Positions 60,836-64,000 of a stretch of DNA of 64,000 nt are shown here, piece by piece. The position numbers and the translations under genes were made by a program. The stretch is taken from the NCBI GenBank assembly GCA_004794785.1, contig SJOL01009659.1, positions 366,189 through 430,188 on the forward strand. Reading direction: 5' to 3'. The notes under the pieces were generated by a model. It had not been told where the DNA came from. It made no database searches and worked only from the letters and a program-made list of their open reading frames with translations. Source of the stretch: Opisthorchis felineus (lineage: Eukaryota; Platyhelminthes; Trematoda; Opisthorchiida; Opisthorchiidae). The number at the start of each line of letters is the position of its first letter. Position 1 is the stretch's first letter.

Positions 60836-61110
60836 GTGGTATCCAACCGTGGTGTGAAGGACCGCCGTCATAATATTCTATGTTTATCCAAATTGATCCA
60901 GCTATACATACCACAGTATACGGGACATGTCCTCCGCAAACCAGAATTCGAACTCTTCAACCTCTTCATCCGGCCGCTTCCCTGCTCAAAATGGCGATGT
61001 CGACCTGCAGGGCGATTGAAAATCGAGCTGTCTACCGTTAAGACCAACACTGAACTGCTTGGTCTGCAGGTGGTCACAGTGCAACAGAAACTGAATTTGC
61101 TTGGTCCTAA
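60836..61110 (+). mobile_element. LINE 3' fragment (C-terminal end of reverse-transcriptase ORF)
   Basis: A 144-codon open frame (60836-61270) includes QYTGHVLRKPEFELFNLFIR, PLPCSKWRCRPAGRLK and VKTNTELLGLQVV, which follow the C-terminal tail of RTE-like LINE proteins (LGHVLRMP....PRR.LF....W.R.RGGQ, then MKE.TK.LG.VGV). It is a different, 3'-only copy from those at 9 and 52 kb. The unbroken frame is notable, but no catalytic domain is present. Confidence 0.55.
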
Positions 61111-64000
61111 CCGACCCCATGATTCTCCTCAGGAACCCAGCTTCAAAAATGTTCTGGCGTACACACATCACTTTTCCGCGGGTAGCACTTCACAGGTTAG
61201 GGTTGTACTAGGCACTCATTTGTCACACACAAAGATTGGGTGGTTAAACGGTGGATTCAAGCGTTTTTAAGCGTTTTCAGCCCATAAATTTAACACTGGT
61301 TTGCAGAGTCCCATAGGCTTATAGGGTCAACTAACTCAGCTAACAATTTCCCCTCAGTGGTCGCTTCCACTAATTTTGCAATAACTTTGCATCTGAAGGT
61401 TTTTAAGCAGGCCCATATGACTTTTCTATCAACAGAGGAACAAAGGAAGGTTGGATTTCCAAGAACACAATTCTTTGTAGTACAAACTCAAACACAGGAA
61501 ACGGTTGAAAGCAAGTATTTTCACACTTGTGGAGTAGCCGATCCGTACCCGCTTCAACACTAAACTTTTTAGTATGATGTTTGTATAATGATGCTAGGCT
61601 CGACATTCTGCGACCTTCGTAATTCAAACCACAGTAGTCAGTGCTGTGCAATTGCCGTCCGCTCCAAGCGGTACGTTTTCTCTACCTCGTTAGGTGATCA
61701 TTGTCTGTCCGTACTGCACGTTGTTAACTCTAGAACTACTCATTCTCTCGCTTTCGAACTCTTGTGCATAAAGAGACAGGTTCGCTCATGTTTTTCCGAT
61801 ATCCTACTTTGTGTGTAATGGCGTATCGCATTAACTACCCTTTCCGGGATTCTATTGAGTTAACGCCATTAGGAAATCCGGCAGCGGATATCAGTCTTGC
61901 GTTGCTTTGCATCTCAGCACAGTTGCAACATTCTTTCTGTAACACCTAACCAGCCGTATGATCTCTGGGTTGTACCTACCAAGGTTGGAGCATAATCAGT
62001 TTTGTGCTATTTCACCTGCTCGTGCTATTTGTACTCCTACAAAGCTAGATTGTGGAAAATGCAGAGTCGTCCTAAACACGGTTACGCATGGATGCGCACT
62101 TGTATCGGTCCACTTGGCTAAGTCATTTATACATAGAATTTGAAAAAAACCGGAAGTGTCCAGATATCGAAACCTAACAAAATGATGGCATGTCTACCAT
62201 AGTATTTGGCTTAGCTATAATATACCTCTAATGTAACTTCTTAATACTGATTCACCCGTCGCCCAGGTATTCACATCCACTAGAAAGATCTTTCTCTAAC
62301 CAGGCATCCAGCCGGATGGCAAAGCTTGCCATGGCTGGTCACATGCGGATTAAACACGTTGGTGCACGTACATGCACTTGATGTTTCCTCCATGTGCTTA
62401 GGTATGAGTGACGCGAATGTAGTACGTCAACGACTGACACAATTGTCCTTCCAGTGTTTCTGCATTTCCTTTAAAGCCCTGCGACGTTGGATAAGTTTCT
62501 TAGGGTGGCGCGCAACTATTTGTTGCCAGGATTGAGTGGGCCGCACGCTGTCACTAGGACTTGCTAGGCACTTAAGGCGTCTTGTTTCAAAGCATCTATG
62601 GGTTTCTTACCACACTTCCTTGATTGCAGTTATCTATGTCCATCTTTTTACCTGCAATGGTTTTTTGGTCCCAAAAATTACTTCAAGCATCGCCGCAATG
62701 TGAATATATTGGGTAGGGCGTACTGTGGCCGACGAAATTTGGATGAAATCAACGGTGTTAGTAAACCCATTCATTGCTTTTATATCCTTCAACTAGGCTG
62801 AGATTGTATAATACAAAATTAAGTCTACCGAAGTCGCTGTTTACCTTACATTTCCCCGTTCTTTTTGACTGGTCAATATAGTACCCGTCTACAGTTCATT
62901 CCAATGATGCATTATATTAGCCCTTCAGATACCAAACTCTGCTTAGGTGCGAAGTGTCCAAAGGGCAGGGTGTCTTGATTGCACCACCGGACATTACTCC
63001 ATCCTTATTGTCCATAGTGTCTTCTTCTCTGTCAAGAGCAAGATTTTTTTCTGTATGAAACGTGACTGGTCGTTTTTCCGCCCAGTCCTGGAAACAATAA
63101 GAAGAAACTAGGATACTGTACTCAAACTCACTTCTTTGAGACTAAGGTTATTCTCCATCGCCTGGTGAAATAAAGTACCGCTAATTTTAATCTATTTTGA
63201 ACATTTCCTTGTCTCCATATCCTCATACAAGTCGTGCAACATAAACCCTGCTTTTCTGAGAGTATTCAGTAACGTATCTGGATAAACTGTGATTAAGGTT
63301 TGTCGACTAAATTGTCTTGATCCTAGCGTATCCATGAGGCGCAACAAACCGTCACCAACCTTTATTTCCTATGCGACCGATCACAAAATTTGGCGAAATG
63401 TGTGGAACTTGTCAAATTACACCCTGACCTGTCGGCTAAATAATGGGCATGCAACCGGACATCCGAAAATTCATCCTGCACTGCCAACAGATATGAGTAT
63501 TTTCATTTTTGGAACAACTATTTCCCTGTTTCAATCGAATAGCTGACTCCGTAATAGATAATCTGTATTCCAAACGCATAATGAGCGCGTGTATATGAGA
63601 GCAAGGTGTGTTAACTTATCACATCTTCGGGATTTGTAGTCAGTTCATTTTTAAGCACTTTATTCCCACTGGTTGCTTCATGCTTTCTATTCACTGCCTT
63701 ACTATACAGACAAGAACAGTACGGCGAGATTTCGTCAGCATTCAACAAATCTTCTATGTCGTAGGTGGATGGCATCATGAGGGTAGTTTTTCGAAATCAT
63801 TCGGCATTTTCTGTGGGGCGTTTTTCTCTGCCCACAGTCTGAATACAAATTTTAGTACGGACTTCAGTAGTGAACGTGCTTGTCCTGTACGTGATCAGAT
63901 AGTGTTTTTTCGATGTTGTTTCAAACGTCGGAACCATCCTTTTATTGTCTGAATTTCTGTTGTGCCCGTCTACCCATACTGCTTTCTGTGATGGGGATCT
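61111..64000. other. No gene recognised to the window end
   Basis: Frames are short and none matches the TBC1D31 coiled coil expected next. The longest is 114 codons on the + strand (63608-63952), without a recognisable motif. The rest of the gene may lie beyond 64 kb. Confidence 0.5.

Noticed and set aside
60998..61110. Heptad-like stretch (KIELSTVKTNTELLGLQ and following) as a TBC1D31 coiled-coil exon
   Set aside because: It continues directly from GHVLRKPEFELFNLFIR, which fits the C-terminal tail of a LINE protein, and its own pattern fits the next part of that tail.
1..64000. Bacterial-type features (operons, CRISPR array, Shine-Dalgarno sites)
   Set aside because: The coding layout is intron-split and repeat-rich; no spaced direct-repeat array or gene clusters are present.

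Overview
The window looks like a piece of a eukaryotic, repeat-rich genome, most likely a parasitic flatworm. Coding sequence comes as short exons with GT/AG junctions separated by introns of 1.8-12 kb, and the rest is decayed retrotransposon sequence. The retrotransposon proteins and the tRNA-headed SINE-like repeats resemble, as far as I can recall, those in diphyllobothriidean tapeworm genomes (Spirometra, Dibothriocephalus, Schistocephalus). That placement is inference from memory, not a search.

One gene is clearly recognisable. It runs on the + strand from about 11.65 kb to at least 60.28 kb and encodes an ortholog of TBC1D31 (WDR67), a centriolar-satellite protein with N-terminal WD40 repeats, a degenerate TBC (Rab-GAP-like) domain and, in other animals, a C-terminal coiled coil. 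I place fourteen exons. Twelve of the thirteen junctions keep reading phase; the last does not. The WD40 repeats lie in exons 1-6 (11650-24987), a basic linker in exon 7 (26903-27094) and the TBC domain in exons 8-13 (29458-56467). A probable exon at 60187-60283 leads toward the coiled coil. The extreme N terminus and the coiled coil were not found. Exons 1 and 2 are separated by an intron of only 39 nt.

Layout. 1-460: endonuclease of a CR1-like LINE on the - strand, open to the window edge. 3180-3650: a decayed copy of the same domain on the + strand. 4165-4640: apparent 3' end of a - strand non-LTR element with a (TAA)n tract. 4780-6000: doubtful reverse-transcriptase remnants. 8930-11025: a decayed RTE-like LINE, + strand, ending just upstream of the gene. 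11.65-60.3 kb: TBC1D31, whose introns hold four SINE-like copies (20.4, 25.6, 51.4, 55.7 kb), possible Ty3/gypsy traces (17.3, 33.3, 55.5 kb), a second RTE-like LINE on the - strand (52.15-53.33 kb) and an assembly gap (53919-54617). 60.8-61.1 kb: another LINE 3' fragment. 61.1-64 kb: nothing recognised.

I found no rRNA, functional tRNA, CRISPR array, operon or prokaryotic feature, and nothing that amounts to a new biological system. The most useful observations are the 49-kb mosaic gene, its 39-nt intron, the loss of canonical GAP motifs in its TBC domain, and a SINE-like family with one copy bounded by an exact target-site duplication.
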